A stretch of DNA of 64,000 bases from HKCCE3408 sp039183205 (GCA_039183205.1 JBCDBR010000010.1:41713-105712), one strand, 5' to 3'. Numbered from the stretch's first letter, positions 8,839 to 17,835 are shown. Notes: generated by a model not told the origin, from the sequence alone. Made by a program: numbers and translations.

Positions 8839-10194
8839 ATGGTCGAGATCAAGCTGCGGGACACGAAAACCAAGCAATTGGTGCGTTTTGATCCCATCAT
8901 TCCCGGCAAGCCACGCATGTATGTCTGTGGCCCGACCGTCTACGATCGGGCCCATATCGGCAATGCGCGTTCGGCGGTTGTCTTTGACCTTCTCTTTCGG
9001 CTTTTGCGCCACGTCTACGGGCCAGACAACGTGACCTTCGTGCGCAACATCACCGATATCGAAGACAAAATTAATGCCCGTGCGCTAGAAACCGGCCGCG
9101 CCATCGCCGATATCACGCAGGAAACCACCCGGTGGTATTTCGACGACATGGCGGCGCTTGGCGTGCAAGAGCCGACGCATAGCCCGCGTGCAACCGGCTA
9201 TGTCGCCCAGATGATTGCGATGATCACGTCCCTTATCGAAAAGGGTCATGCTTATGTTGCCGAGGGCCATGTTTTGTTTTCCGTGGAAAGCTATGCCGCG
9301 TACGGCAAGCTCTCCGGGCGCTCGGTTGATGATATGATCGCCGGCGCACGCGTTGAGATCGCACCCTATAAGCAAAATCCGATGGATTTTGTGCTTTGGA
9401 AGCCGTCCGATGCGGTGACGCCAGGGTGGGACAGCCCCTGGGGCCGCGGGCGGCCGGGTTGGCATATCGAATGCTCGGCCATGGCCCGCGATCTTTTGGG
9501 GGAAAGCTTTGATATCCATGGCGGCGGGAGCGATCTGACCTTTCCGCATCACGAAAACGAAGTGGCGCAAAGCTGTGCGCTTGGCCATGGTTTTGCGCGG
9601 ATTTGGATGCACAATGAAATGCTGCAAGTCGACGGCAAGAAGATGTCCAAGAGTTTGGGCAATTTCTTCACCGTGCGGGACCTTTTGGATCAAGGCATTC
9701 CCGGCGAGGTGATCCGGATGGTCTTTCTGATGACCAATTATCGAAAGCCGCTGGACTGGACGGCCGATCGCGTGCGCGCCGCCGAAGCCGCCTTGCGCAA
9801 GTGGCGTGCGCTTGTCGAGGGCATCGAACCCTCGCCAAGCGCCGCGCCCGAGGTGATCGATGCGCTGGCTGATGATCTCAACACCGCGGGCGCCATCGCC
9901 GCGCTGCACCGTCTTGCCAATGACGGCCAGGTCGCAGCCCTGCAGACCTCGGCCCAGCTTTTGGGCCTATTGGAGCCGGGTATGGGTGCATGGGCGGCGC
10001 AGCCCGATCTCACCGAAATGACCGACCGATTGATCTCAGCGCGTGCCCGGGCCATGGCATCGAAGGATTTCGGCGAGCTCGATCGGCTCAAAGCCGCGCT
10101 GACCGAAGCCGGCATTGAAGTTCGGATGTCCAAGTCCGGTGTCGAATTGCGGCCGGCCGCCGGCTTCGATCCGGCAAAATTGGACGCGCTGTGA
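8839..10194 (+). CDS. cysS: Cysteinyl-tRNA synthetase
   Basis: Charges tRNA-Cys with cysteine in the cytoplasm; class I synthetase. The HIGH-type motif HIGN lies at 39-42 and KMSKS at 268-272. The zinc ligands that give cysteine specificity are all in place: Cys30 in YVCGPTVYD, Cys212 in HIECSAMA, and the His237/Glu241 pair in PHHENEVA. The 451 residues are normal length with a usual C-terminal anticodon-binding region. It is followed by cimA in the same direction after a GC-rich gap of about 185 bases rich in short inverted repeats. Confidence 0.96.
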   Translation: MVEIKLRDTKTKQLVRFDPIIPGKPRMYVCGPTVYDRAHIGNARSAVVFDLLFRLLRHVYGPDNVTFVRNITDIEDKINARALETGRAIADITQETTRWYFDDMAALGVQEPTHSPRATGYVAQMIAMITSLIEKGHAYVAEGHVLFSVESYAAYGKLSGRSVDDMIAGARVEIAPYKQNPMDFVLWKPSDAVTPGWDSPWGRGRPGWHIECSAMARDLLGESFDIHGGGSDLTFPHHENEVAQSCALGHGFARIWMHNEMLQVDGKKMSKSLGNFFTVRDLLDQGIPGEVIRMVFLMTNYRKPLDWTADRVRAAEAALRKWRALVEGIEPSPSAAPEVIDALADDLNTAGAIAALHRLANDGQVAALQTSAQLLGLLEPGMGAWAAQPDLTEMTDRLISARARAMASKDFGELDRLKAALTEAGIEVRMSKSGVELRPAAGFDPAKLDAL

Positions 10195-10381
10195 TGCTTG
10201 ATTGTCGAACGTCCCGTCGTCGCAGCCGACACCACAGCGCCGCGCTGCGCGTGCTGGCGCGGGGCCCGAACGGACTGTCCTGCCGGTCGGTCCCCTGCCT
10301 GGAGCCCGGACCGGGCGACCGCGCCAAGGAGGGCTCCCGCAGGGGGCGTGATGCGGCGCGTTTCCCGAACGAGTGCCCGCT

Positions 10382-12004
10382 ATGACGAAAATCCGACTTT
10401 CCCTTTTCGACACCACTCTGCGCGATGGGCAGCAGACCCAGGGTGTGCAGTTTTCAACGCCAGAAAAAATCCGCATAGCAGAGGCGCTCGACCGCTTGGG
10501 TCTTGACTATATCGAAGGCGGTTGGCCCGGCGCCAACCCGACCGACAGCGCGTTTTTTCAGACCGCATTGCAGACGCGCGCGCGCATGACCGCATTTGGT
10601 ATGACCAAGCGGGCCGGGCGGTCAGCCGAAAACGACGAAGTCTTGGCCGGTGTCCTGAATGCCGGCACACAAGCGGTCTGTCTTGTCGGCAAATCCCACG
10701 TTTTTCATGTCGAGACTGCCTTGGGGATCACGCGGGACGAGAACCTGGACAATATTTCCAAGAGTTTTGCGCATATCGTGTCCCAAGGACGCGAGGCGCT
10801 CTTTGATGCCGAGCATTTCTTTGACGGCTACAAGGCTGATCCAGGTTATGCCCTGGCCTGCCTTCACGCAGCGCTTGCGGCGGGGTGTCGGTGGGTTGTG
10901 CTCTGCGACACCAATGGCGGGACATTACCGGCCGAAATCGCGCGCATTGTCGAGGCCGCGATTGCCAGCGGCATCCCGGGCAAGCAGCTGGGTATTCACA
11001 CCCATAACGACACCGAAACGGCTGTTGCCGGCAGTCTCGCCGCGGTGGAGGCCGGCGCGCGCCAAATTCAGGGCACGTTGAATGGGCTGGGTGAGCGCTG
11101 CGGCAATGCCAACCTGACGGCGCTGATCCCGAACCTGTTGCTGAAGGAGCCGTTTGCCAGCCGTTATGAGATCGGGGTCACTCCGGAGGCGCTGCAAGGT
11201 CTGACACGGATCAGCCGGACATTGGACGACATTCTCAACCGTGTGCCACAGCGCCAAGCGCCTTATGTCGGCGGGTCGGCCTTTGCCCATAAAGCGGGGC
11301 TGCATGCCAGTGCGATCCTGAAGGACCCGACCACCTACGAACACATCGACCCGGCCGCGGTCGGCAATGCGCGCATCGTGCCGATGTCAAACCAAGCTGG
11401 GCAATCGAACCTGCGCAAACGCCTCAGCGAAGCGGGGCTTGATGTTGCCAAGGACAATCCCGCCTTGCCGCGCATCCTTGATGAGGTCAAGGCGCGCGAG
11501 GCCCGCGGCTACAGCTATGATACCGCGCAAGCGAGCTTTGAGTTGTTGGCGCGGCGCGAATTGGGCCAGTTGCCGCACTTTTTCGAGATTAAGCGCTACA
11601 AGGTCACGGTTGAGCGGCGCAAAAACAAGCGCGATCAGATGATCAACCTCTCCGAGGCTGTGATCGTGGTGCAGATCGGGGCCGACAAGATGCTGTCGGT
11701 CTCGGAGAGCTTTGATGAAAGTGGGACCGACCGGGGACCGGTAAATGCGCTGTCAAAGGCGCTGGCCAAGGATCTTGGGCCCTATCAGGCCTATATCGAC
11801 GATATCCGATTGGTCGATTTTAAGGTCCGCATCACCGAAGGCGGGACCGAGGCGCAGACCCGGGTCACCATCGACAGCGAGGATGGCGAGGGTCGGCGGT
11901 GGGCCACAGTTGGTGTCAGCCCGAACATCGTCGATGCAAGCTTCGAGGCGCTGGTTGATGCGATCACCTGGAAGTTGGTCCGCGACGGGGCAAAGCCGAT
12001 ATGA
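10382..12004 (+). CDS. cimA: (R)-citramalate synthase
   Basis: Condenses pyruvate and acetyl-CoA to citramalate, feeding a threonine-independent route to 2-ketobutyrate and isoleucine. It is a DRE-TIM metallolyase of the LeuA/CimA group: the metal and substrate motif FDTTLRDGQQ is near residues 9-18, GIHTHNDTETA supplies the two metal-binding histidines, and NGLGERCGNANL follows. The 540-residue length with a C-terminal LeuA-type regulatory domain fits the citramalate synthase branch rather than homocitrate synthase; 2-isopropylmalate synthase is the main alternative. The ATG at 10382 is used; an in-frame GTG nine bases earlier is possible. Its stop overlaps the next start (ATGA). Confidence 0.88.
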   Translation: MTKIRLSLFDTTLRDGQQTQGVQFSTPEKIRIAEALDRLGLDYIEGGWPGANPTDSAFFQTALQTRARMTAFGMTKRAGRSAENDEVLAGVLNAGTQAVCLVGKSHVFHVETALGITRDENLDNISKSFAHIVSQGREALFDAEHFFDGYKADPGYALACLHAALAAGCRWVVLCDTNGGTLPAEIARIVEAAIASGIPGKQLGIHTHNDTETAVAGSLAAVEAGARQIQGTLNGLGERCGNANLTALIPNLLLKEPFASRYEIGVTPEALQGLTRISRTLDDILNRVPQRQAPYVGGSAFAHKAGLHASAILKDPTTYEHIDPAAVGNARIVPMSNQAGQSNLRKRLSEAGLDVAKDNPALPRILDEVKAREARGYSYDTAQASFELLARRELGQLPHFFEIKRYKVTVERRKNKRDQMINLSEAVIVVQIGADKMLSVSESFDESGTDRGPVNALSKALAKDLGPYQAYIDDIRLVDFKVRITEGGTEAQTRVTIDSEDGEGRRWATVGVSPNIVDASFEALVDAITWKLVRDGAKPI

Positions 12005-12522
12005 AAGGTATTTCTGTCGTGAAATCAGCGGCGCTCGGGGTTTTTCTAACCGGACCAGTCACGGCGGAACCTGTGGCCATCTGCATCGCTGCCACATTTG
12101 ACATGACCGCGGTAGATGAGCTTTCCGCCGTCAGTGAAACAAGCCTTTTTGTTGCCGCTGATGGCACTTTGAGCCGAAGCTCCATAGACTTGGTCGATCC
12201 GATTTCCGGGGAGCGAACCACTTGGCATGATTCAACAGTTTTCGAAACAGCGTCCAATCAGCTTCCGCGCGCGCTTACCGGGGGTGCGGATCATGAGCGT
12301 GGAGATTGTGGGTCTGTTCGGTTTTTGCGGATAGAAACCACAGTTGTTAACGCGGACGGCACCTACTTCAGTCTGGACACTGATTGTCCCGCATTTGAGG
12401 TCACAGAGTATTTCTTGGACCTGGCCGGTTGGATGGGGGTGCCGGTCAGCGGCTACGTTGACCTCGAAATTTCCGCCCCCTTGGGTGTTTCACTATGCGA
12501 GGGGCTTGCGGTTGGATCATAA
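12001..12522 (+). CDS. Secreted hypothetical protein, 173 aa
   Basis: No family recognised. The 173-residue product starts with a short signal-peptide-like stretch (VVKSAALGVFLTGPVTA) with likely cleavage after about residue 22, so it should be periplasmic or exported. The mature part contains several cysteines that could form disulfides (in CIAATF, RGDCGS, DTDCPA and SLCEG). Its ATG overlaps the cimA stop codon by four bases and it overlaps the next gene by about 11 bases, so it is translated as part of the cimA transcript. Nothing in the sequence links it to isoleucine synthesis. Confidence 0.65.
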   Translation: MKGISVVKSAALGVFLTGPVTAEPVAICIAATFDMTAVDELSAVSETSLFVAADGTLSRSSIDLVDPISGERTTWHDSTVFETASNQLPRALTGGADHERGDCGSVRFLRIETTVVNADGTYFSLDTDCPAFEVTEYFLDLAGWMGVPVSGYVDLEISAPLGVSLCEGLAVGS

Positions 12523-13252
12523 GGCCTTCTTCAAACTGCACCGGGATCTGCCCCGTGAGGGCCCGGGGGAGCGGGGGGATGTCGCCTGGGCCGCGGAGGT
12601 GGCTGGCTTGGCGCCCGACGCCGCAATCTGCGATGCCGCCTGCGGGCCCGGCGCCGATATCCCGGCCTTGCTTTTTGCCGCGCCGCATGGCCGGGTGACA
12701 GGGTTCGATCTGCATCCGGGCTTTGTCGATGACGCCGCATCACGGTTTGCAACCGATGCGCGCGTACTGATTTTGCAGGGCCGCTTGATCGCGAAGGACG
12801 ATGGCCTGCCGGACCCGGCATCGCTTGGTCCGTTTGATCTGATCTGGTGCGCAGGTGCCGCTTATTTCGAAGGTGTTACAGAATGTCTGACGGCATGGAT
12901 GCCGGCCTTGAAGCCCGGTGGGCATATCGCGTTTTCCGATGCGGTTTGGTTTACCGATCGCCCGAGCCCGGCAGTGGCCGCGCAATGGGAGGAATACCCC
13001 GACATGACCGATCCAGCGGGGATCGACGACCGGGTGCGGGCGGCGGGATTTGAAACCTGTGCCGCGCGCGCGCTGAGCGACGCCGCATGGGAAGGCTATT
13101 ACGGGCCGATGGAACGCCGCATTGCTGAGCTGCGCCCGGGGGCGGATGCAGCCCTGGCTCAAATCCTCGATCAAGAGGCCAAAGAGGCCCAGCTTTGGCG
13201 CGCGCCTCGCGATGAATTTGGGTATCTTTTGTCGGTCGTGCGGCCAGTATGA
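12512..13252 (+). CDS. Class I SAM-dependent methyltransferase
   Basis: A 246-residue Rossmann-fold methyltransferase. Motif I is DAACGPGADIPALL near residues 32-45, the acidic residue at the end of strand two is in TGFDLHPGF, and the motif IV region is FDLIWCAGAAYF. A FkbM- or UbiE-like small-molecule methyltransferase is likely; the substrate is unknown. No ATG fits the start of the conserved region: the TTG at 12512 is chosen because AGGGG sits seven bases upstream, while the TTG at 12506 is an alternative. The frame continues upstream inside the preceding gene. It ends in an ATGA overlap with the phytoene-synthase-like gene, so the two are translationally coupled. Confidence 0.75.
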   Translation: MDHKAFFKLHRDLPREGPGERGDVAWAAEVAGLAPDAAICDAACGPGADIPALLFAAPHGRVTGFDLHPGFVDDAASRFATDARVLILQGRLIAKDDGLPDPASLGPFDLIWCAGAAYFEGVTECLTAWMPALKPGGHIAFSDAVWFTDRPSPAVAAQWEEYPDMTDPAGIDDRVRAAGFETCAARALSDAAWEGYYGPMERRIAELRPGADAALAQILDQEAKEAQLWRAPRDEFGYLLSVVRPV

Positions 13253-14007
13253 GCTTGCAAGCCTGCGCAGATGTGGTGGCGCGGGGTGATCCAGACAGAT
13301 TTCGCGCCGCGATGGCCGCGCCGGTGGCTGCGCGCCGCGTGTTATTTCCACTTTATGCCTTTAATGTCGAAGTGGCGCGCGCTCCATGGGTCACTGCCGA
13401 GCCTTTGATTGCAGAGATGCGGCTGCAATGGTGGATCGACGCTCTGGCGGAGGTCGAAACCGGCGCTGTGGTGCGGCGCCATGAGGTGGTGACGCCCTTG
13501 GCCGCCGTCCTAATCCCGAGCGATGTGCCGATCCTGCAACGCATGATCGAAGCGCGGCGCCGCGAGGCGCGCCGCGAGCCCCTGATCGCCGCCGCGGATC
13601 TTGCGACCTTTGCATCCGACACAGCAGGCAGCCTGTTCTGGGTTGCGGCCCATGCGCTCGACCGCGATCAAGACCTTCAGGTGATCGCATCGCGCGCCCA
13701 AGCGGTCGGGCTTTTGTCGGGGCTTGCCAATTATTTTCTCGCCGTGCCGGATTTTCTGGCGCGCGGCCTCAACCCCTTGCCAGACATGACCGAACGGGCG
13801 TTTGCCGATTTGATCGATGCAGCCCTGGCCGCGCCGGCCGGTCGAGCCCCGACACGGGCGCAACGGATCGCGGAATTGCCAGCTTGGCGCGCACGCGGCA
13901 TCCTCAAACGGGCGCGCCGCGACCCGGCGGCCGTACCCAAAGGTGGTCTCGAAGAGGCGCCGTTTTTGCGGCAGATGGCGCTTTTATGGGCTGCGCGCGG
14001 TCTTTAG
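13249..14007 (+). CDS. Squalene/phytoene-synthase-family protein lacking catalytic aspartates (NDUFAF6-like)
   Basis: A 252-residue protein with the all-helical squalene/phytoene synthase fold (RRVLFPLYAFNVEVARAPW and MRLQWWIDAL are family landmarks). The two Asp-rich metal motifs of head-to-head prenyl synthases are not seen: the expected places read NVEVARAP and ANYFLAVPDF. It therefore resembles the NDUFAF6/C8orf38 branch, whose mitochondrial members assist respiratory complex I assembly. That role is inferred, and true phytoene synthesis is unlikely. The ATG overlaps the previous stop (ATGA), and the 3' end overlaps the convergent MFS gene by four bases. Confidence 0.75.
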   Translation: MSLQACADVVARGDPDRFRAAMAAPVAARRVLFPLYAFNVEVARAPWVTAEPLIAEMRLQWWIDALAEVETGAVVRRHEVVTPLAAVLIPSDVPILQRMIEARRREARREPLIAAADLATFASDTAGSLFWVAAHALDRDQDLQVIASRAQAVGLLSGLANYFLAVPDFLARGLNPLPDMTERAFADLIDAALAAPAGRAPTRAQRIAELPAWRARGILKRARRDPAAVPKGGLEEAPFLRQMALLWAARGL

Positions 14008-15230
14008 GCGCCGCCCTGCGGCTCGGTCTGCGGGCGAAGGGAGAGCCAGATGAGCGAGCCGCCGGCCAGGGCCAGAAACGGCAACATCGCCATATTAACC
14101 GCGGTCCAGCCGGCCTCCGCACCGCCGCCGGTGCCCATCAGCGCCCCCGACGCCAATGAGGCAATTGTGACGCAGCCGAAAACGGCGGTGTCGTTCAGTC
14201 CTTGGATGCGCCCCCGTTCCGCAATGCTGTGGCACGAGGCCAAAAGGGTTGTCGCGCCGACAAAGCCGAAATTCCAACCCAGACCCAGCAAAACCAAGGC
14301 GATGAAGAATTGGTGAAGCGCCACGCCCGACAGCGCGACGACACCGGCCAAGGCCAGCAAAAAGAGACCCGTCGCCATGATCTGGATCACCCCGAACCGG
14401 CGGATCAGATGACCGGTGAAAAAGGACGGCGCAAACATCGCGATCACATGGGCTGAGACGACGTCAGAGGCATTGCCGGTGGTAAAGCCGCAACCGACCA
14501 CGGCTAAGGGCGTCGATGTCATCATCAGGTTCATCAACGAATAGCTGACCATGCCGCAGATGATGGCGACGAGAATGCGCGGGTCCCGCAGCATCTCTGC
14601 CCGACTGCGCCCTTCGGACGCGCTTTTGCGGGGCGGCGGCGGAAGATCGAGAAACGCAAAAAGCCAAACGCCGACAAAGTTCAGGACAGCGATGGCAATA
14701 AAGCATCCAACAAAGGGAACAATCATCGACGTCTCGGTCAGCTTGACCAATTGCGGGCCAATGAACGCCGACAAAAGTCCGCCGGCCAGGACGTAGGAAA
14801 TCGCCTTTGGTCGGAATGCGTCAGAGGCGCTATCGGCAGCGGCAAACCGGTAAAATGCCTGCGCCGACATATAGATACCGCTCAAATAGGCGCCGACCAG
14901 GAAGGTTGGGAAATGCCCGACCCAAAGCCCGTAAGCGGAAATCGTGCCCCCCAAAAACCCGCCCAAAGCACCCAGCACAAAACCGGCGCGGCGGCCATAA
15001 CGCTGCATGAAGGCGGCCAGCCACCATGACGTTGTCATTGAGCCGAAAACAATCAACGAGATCGGCGCGGTCGCCAAAAGCGGCGTGGGGGCAATCATCT
15101 GGCCTGCCAAGCCGGCAACAACGAACAGGATCGGCATTTGCGCACCCAGGATCGCCTGGGCGGCGATCAACACCGCAATGTTTCGGATCACGTTGGCCGA
15201 CGGGGCAGGGGATGAGATCGCATCGCTCAT
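14004..15230 (-). CDS. Major facilitator superfamily transporter
   Basis: A 408-residue integral membrane protein with about 12 predicted helices arranged as two six-helix halves separated by a hydrophilic central loop (PPPPRKSASEGRSRAEML). The loop between helices 2 and 3 carries a GRR-type motif (MQRYGRRAGFVLGALGG). The MFS fold is clear; the substrate is not. It converges on the phytoene-synthase-like gene with a four-base overlap and diverges from the DNA glycosylase gene across a gap of about 80 bases. Confidence 0.8.
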   Translation of the reverse strand: MSDAISSPAPSANVIRNIAVLIAAQAILGAQMPILFVVAGLAGQMIAPTPLLATAPISLIVFGSMTTSWWLAAFMQRYGRRAGFVLGALGGFLGGTISAYGLWVGHFPTFLVGAYLSGIYMSAQAFYRFAAADSASDAFRPKAISYVLAGGLLSAFIGPQLVKLTETSMIVPFVGCFIAIAVLNFVGVWLFAFLDLPPPPRKSASEGRSRAEMLRDPRILVAIICGMVSYSLMNLMMTSTPLAVVGCGFTTGNASDVVSAHVIAMFAPSFFTGHLIRRFGVIQIMATGLFLLALAGVVALSGVALHQFFIALVLLGLGWNFGFVGATTLLASCHSIAERGRIQGLNDTAVFGCVTIASLASGALMGTGGGAEAGWTAVNMAMLPFLALAGGSLIWLSLRPQTEPQGGA

Positions 15231-15308
15231 GGCATTGGCCTAGCTGCTTGGTTGCGCCCCGTCCAGGGCCGTGGAAAACATGGCACGCAATTTGATGAGG
15301 TTTTGTCT

Positions 15309-15932
15309 GTGGTGCGGATCCGAAATGCATCTGATCTGGCCCGTGGCGCGGCTGCGTTGGTCGCCTGTGAGCCGCGCTTTGGGCCGGTCTTGGACCATGT
15401 CGGCACATTGCCTCTAAGACTGCGCCCCGACGGATTTGCGACGCTCTTAAACGCGATTGTCAGCCAACAGGTCTCGACCGCCTCGGCCGCGGCAATTTGG
15501 GCACGGATGGAGGCTTCGGGATTGACCACGCCCAAAGCGTTGGCCGCAGCCGATGACGCAGCCTTGCGCGCTGCGGGCCTGTCGCGTCCAAAACAACGCT
15601 ATGCGCGCGCGCTCGCCGAGGCTGATCTCGATTATGACGCCTTGCGCGACACCACCCCTGACCATGTCGTTGCGCAATTAACGGCCCTGCCTGGAATTGG
15701 GGTTTGGACGGCCGAGATCTATGCAAAATTCGCGCTTGGCCATGCCGATGTCTTCGCCGCCGGTGATTTGGCATTGCAAGAAGCGACGCGCATCTTGTTT
15801 GATCTGCCGGACCGGCCGTCGGAAAAGGCGTTGCGGGTGCAAGCTGAGGCCTGGTCGCCCTGGCGTGCGGTGGCCGCACGCGCCTTGTGGGCCTTCTACC
15901 GGATCGAAAAGGGGCGCGAAGGGATAAAATGA
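15309..15932 (+). CDS. DNA-3-methyladenine glycosylase (AlkA-like)
   Basis: Base-excision repair glycosylase of the helix-hairpin-helix superfamily that removes alkylated purines. The hairpin with Gly/Pro-Asp loop is visible as LTALPGIGVWTAEIYAKFAL, followed by the catalytic aspartate in AAGDLALQ. With the GTG at 15309, which has GAGG eight bases upstream, the protein has 207 residues; the frame is open earlier to a TTG at 15252, but those residues look non-coding. It ends in an ATGA overlap with the esterase gene, so they form a two-gene unit. Confidence 0.85.
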   Translation: MVRIRNASDLARGAAALVACEPRFGPVLDHVGTLPLRLRPDGFATLLNAIVSQQVSTASAAAIWARMEASGLTTPKALAAADDAALRAAGLSRPKQRYARALAEADLDYDALRDTTPDHVVAQLTALPGIGVWTAEIYAKFALGHADVFAAGDLALQEATRILFDLPDRPSEKALRVQAEAWSPWRAVAARALWAFYRIEKGREGIK

Positions 15933-16606
15933 TGCGACGCTTGGACTTTGGCCGCAAGGGCCCGGAAAATCCGGACCGGTTGGTGATTTTGCTGCACGGC
16001 TATGGTGCCGATGGGGCGGACCTTTTGGGCTTGGCCGATCCGATGATGCCGCATCTGCCGGCAACGGCCTTCATCGCGCCCGATGCGCCCGAGCGCTCGG
16101 CGATGAACCCGATGGGCTTCCAATGGTGTCCGATCCCTTGGATTGACGGCTCCAGCGAAGAACAGGCCGAAGCGGGGATGGCGTTGGCGGTTGACGATTT
16201 GAATGCGTTTCTCGATCAAATGATGCAACACGAAGGCGTCGCGCCGGCCTCGGTGGCGCTGTTCGGGTTTAGCCAAGGAACGATGATGAGCTTGCATATC
16301 GCGCCCCGCCGCGCCGAGGCGTTCGCGGGCGTTGTCGGATTTTCGGGGCGGCTTCTTTATCCGGAGCGGCTGGCCGAGGACGTTCGGACGCGCCCGCCGG
16401 TTCTGCTTGTGCATGGCGACCAAGACGATGTGGTGCCGCCGCAGAACTTGCCTGACGCCGCGCAGGCGCTTGAGGCGGCAGGCTGGTCAGAGGTCTATGC
16501 CCATATCATGCACGGCACGGGCCATGGCATCGCGCCCGATGGACTTCGCGTCGCACTTGGCTTCTTGCGGAAGATTTTTGACCTCGAAGCCGACGCGGTT
16601 TCATAG
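15929..16606 (+). CDS. Phospholipase/carboxylesterase, alpha/beta hydrolase
   Basis: Alpha/beta-hydrolase of the phospholipase/carboxylesterase (YpfH/acyl-protein-thioesterase-like) family, 225 residues. The oxyanion region LLHGYGADGADLLGLA is near residue 21, the nucleophile Ser115 in FGFSQGT, the acid Asp166 in HGDQDDVVP, and His199 in GTGHGIAP. No signal peptide, so it is cytoplasmic. The start overlaps the stop of the glycosylase gene (ATGA), with a second ATG directly after. It converges on the glyoxalase-fold gene and their 3' ends overlap by six bases. Confidence 0.85.
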   Translation: MMRRLDFGRKGPENPDRLVILLHGYGADGADLLGLADPMMPHLPATAFIAPDAPERSAMNPMGFQWCPIPWIDGSSEEQAEAGMALAVDDLNAFLDQMMQHEGVAPASVALFGFSQGTMMSLHIAPRRAEAFAGVVGFSGRLLYPERLAEDVRTRPPVLLVHGDQDDVVPPQNLPDAAQALEAAGWSEVYAHIMHGTGHGIAPDGLRVALGFLRKIFDLEADAVS

Positions 16607-17011
16607 GCCCCACAAATGAGGTTCTGCAAATTCCAAGGAATTGCCGGCCGGGTCGCGAAAATAGATCGAGCGGGCGCCGCCGGGCCAAGTGAAGTCGGCC
16701 TCGATCGCAAGTCCGGCCGCTTCGAGCTTGGCGCGCCACGCAGAGAGCTCTGTTGCGGTTGCGGCGAAACACACATGGCCCGGCCCGCGCGCGCCATGGG
16801 GTGGGACGGGCAGGGCATCAGGTGCCGCGGGATGTTCGGTCTGGGTTGGGTTGAAGATCAACAAGATGCTGTGGCCGGCACGGTAAAACACGTGACGAGC
16901 ACCCACACGTAGGACCTTTTCGAAGCCCAATACGCCGCCATAGAATGCCTCGGCCACATCAAGGTCGGGGCAATACAAAGCGGCTTCAAGAATATTTGGA
17001 CCCGTTGGCAT
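16601..17011 (-). CDS. VOC-family (glyoxalase/bleomycin-resistance fold) protein
   Basis: A 136-residue protein with two vicinal-oxygen-chelate halves: the first begins LEAALYCPDLDVAEAFYGGVLGFE, here split by position as residues 7-30, and the second contains GHVCFAA and ends with FRDPAGNSLEFAEP, the usual final strand with a metal-binding Glu. Members include glyoxalases, dioxygenases and antibiotic-binding proteins, so the function is open. The ATG at 17011 is used; a GTG nine bases upstream is possible. It lies alone on the minus strand, divergent from the HNH gene. Confidence 0.8.
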   Translation of the reverse strand: MPTGPNILEAALYCPDLDVAEAFYGGVLGFEKVLRVGARHVFYRAGHSILLIFNPTQTEHPAAPDALPVPPHGARGPGHVCFAATATELSAWRAKLEAAGLAIEADFTWPGGARSIYFRDPAGNSLEFAEPHLWGL

Positions 17012-17124
17012 AACGAACACAGTCTAGCGCGCAACCGAATAAGGCGGAACCGTAGGTCGCCGTCACAATTCTGTAAGCCGATGCGTATATTCCAAATCCA
17101 GACCCTGCCACTAGAAAGCGGGGG

Positions 17125-17152
17125 TTGTCACTTGCCCAAGGCAAGATATAGT
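17125..17152 (+). promoter_or_regulatory. Sigma-70-type promoter with a dyad in its spacer, upstream of the HNH gene
   Basis: TTGTCA at 17125-17130 and TATAGT at 17147-17152 form a good housekeeping promoter with a 16-base spacer. The inverted repeat CTTGCC-CAA-GGCAAG at 17131-17145 fills that spacer, a place where a repressor or an MerR-type activator could act. A further palindrome ACCTTAAGGT at 17154-17163 covers the likely transcription start. The leader then contains a small hairpin (AGCGGG-GCT-CCCGCT) before the HNH start. No binding protein can be named. Confidence 0.5.
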
Positions 17153-17226
17153 AACCTTAAGGTCGGAGCGGGGCTCCCGCTTTGATGCCAAAGTGAGGCA
17201 AGCGAGCCGGGAGCGGAGTCTCTGAC

Positions 17227-17811
17227 ATGGACGGCAATTTCAGGACGAACTTCGTACGCGAACCGGGCAGTTTGAGGCAGCATCCGGCGCTTGTTCTTAA
17301 TGCCGACTACCGGCCGCTGTCATACTATCCTTTGTCTTTGTGGCCCTGGCAGGAAGCGGTGAAGGCTGCGTTTCTCGAGCGGGTGCAGATCGTTGCGGAA
17401 TACGACGCCGTCGTGCGGTCGCCGACCACGGAAATCCGCATCCCATCGGTTGTGGTGCTAAAGGACTATGTCAAACCGCAAAAACGGGTGGCCTTCACAC
17501 GCTTTAACCTGTTTTTGCGCGACGAATTCAGCTGCCAATATTGCGGCGCGCGCGGCGATCTGACCTTTGATCATGTCGTTCCCCGCGCCCGGGGCGGCGT
17601 GACCAGTTGGGAAAACGTCGTGGCAGCGTGTTCAAAATGCAACCTTAAGAAGGGGTCCAAAAGCTTGCGTCAGGCGGGGTTGAGCCTGCGCAAGCCACCC
17701 CGGCAACCCGGAGCGGAAGAACTGCGCAATATGGGCCGAAAATTCCCGCCCAACCATCTGCATGAGACGTGGTTGGATTTCCTCTACTGGGACGCTGAGC
17801 TTCAGGCCTAA
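17227..17811 (+). CDS. HNH endonuclease family protein
   Basis: A 194-residue HNH-fold protein. The zinc-supported nuclease core is complete: CQYCGARGDLTFDHVVPRAR holds the first Cys pair and the catalytic His, and ENVVAACSKCNLKKG holds the conserved Asn and the second Cys pair. About 100 residues of a conserved N-terminal region precede it (LVLNADYRPLSYYPLSLWPW). This architecture is widespread as a chromosomal single-copy protein, so a repair or housekeeping role is more likely than restriction. It is read alone from the promoter at 17125-17152 and is followed by a short hairpin. Confidence 0.85.
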   Translation: MDGNFRTNFVREPGSLRQHPALVLNADYRPLSYYPLSLWPWQEAVKAAFLERVQIVAEYDAVVRSPTTEIRIPSVVVLKDYVKPQKRVAFTRFNLFLRDEFSCQYCGARGDLTFDHVVPRARGGVTSWENVVAACSKCNLKKGSKSLRQAGLSLRKPPRQPGAEELRNMGRKFPPNHLHETWLDFLYWDAELQA

Positions 17812-17835
17812 ACGCAGTATTTTCGGTGCTGCGTT
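17811..17835 (+). terminator. Possible hairpin terminator after the HNH gene
   Basis: AACGCAG at 17811-17817 pairs with CTGCGTT at 17829-17835 around an 11-base loop, beginning at the stop codon. It lacks a following T-run, so it may be only a weak or factor-dependent terminator. Confidence 0.3.

Noticed and set aside
10198..10506. Plus-strand frame between cysS and cimA
   Set aside because: Arg/Pro/Ala-rich translation of GC-rich spacer that runs out of frame into cimA; no family.
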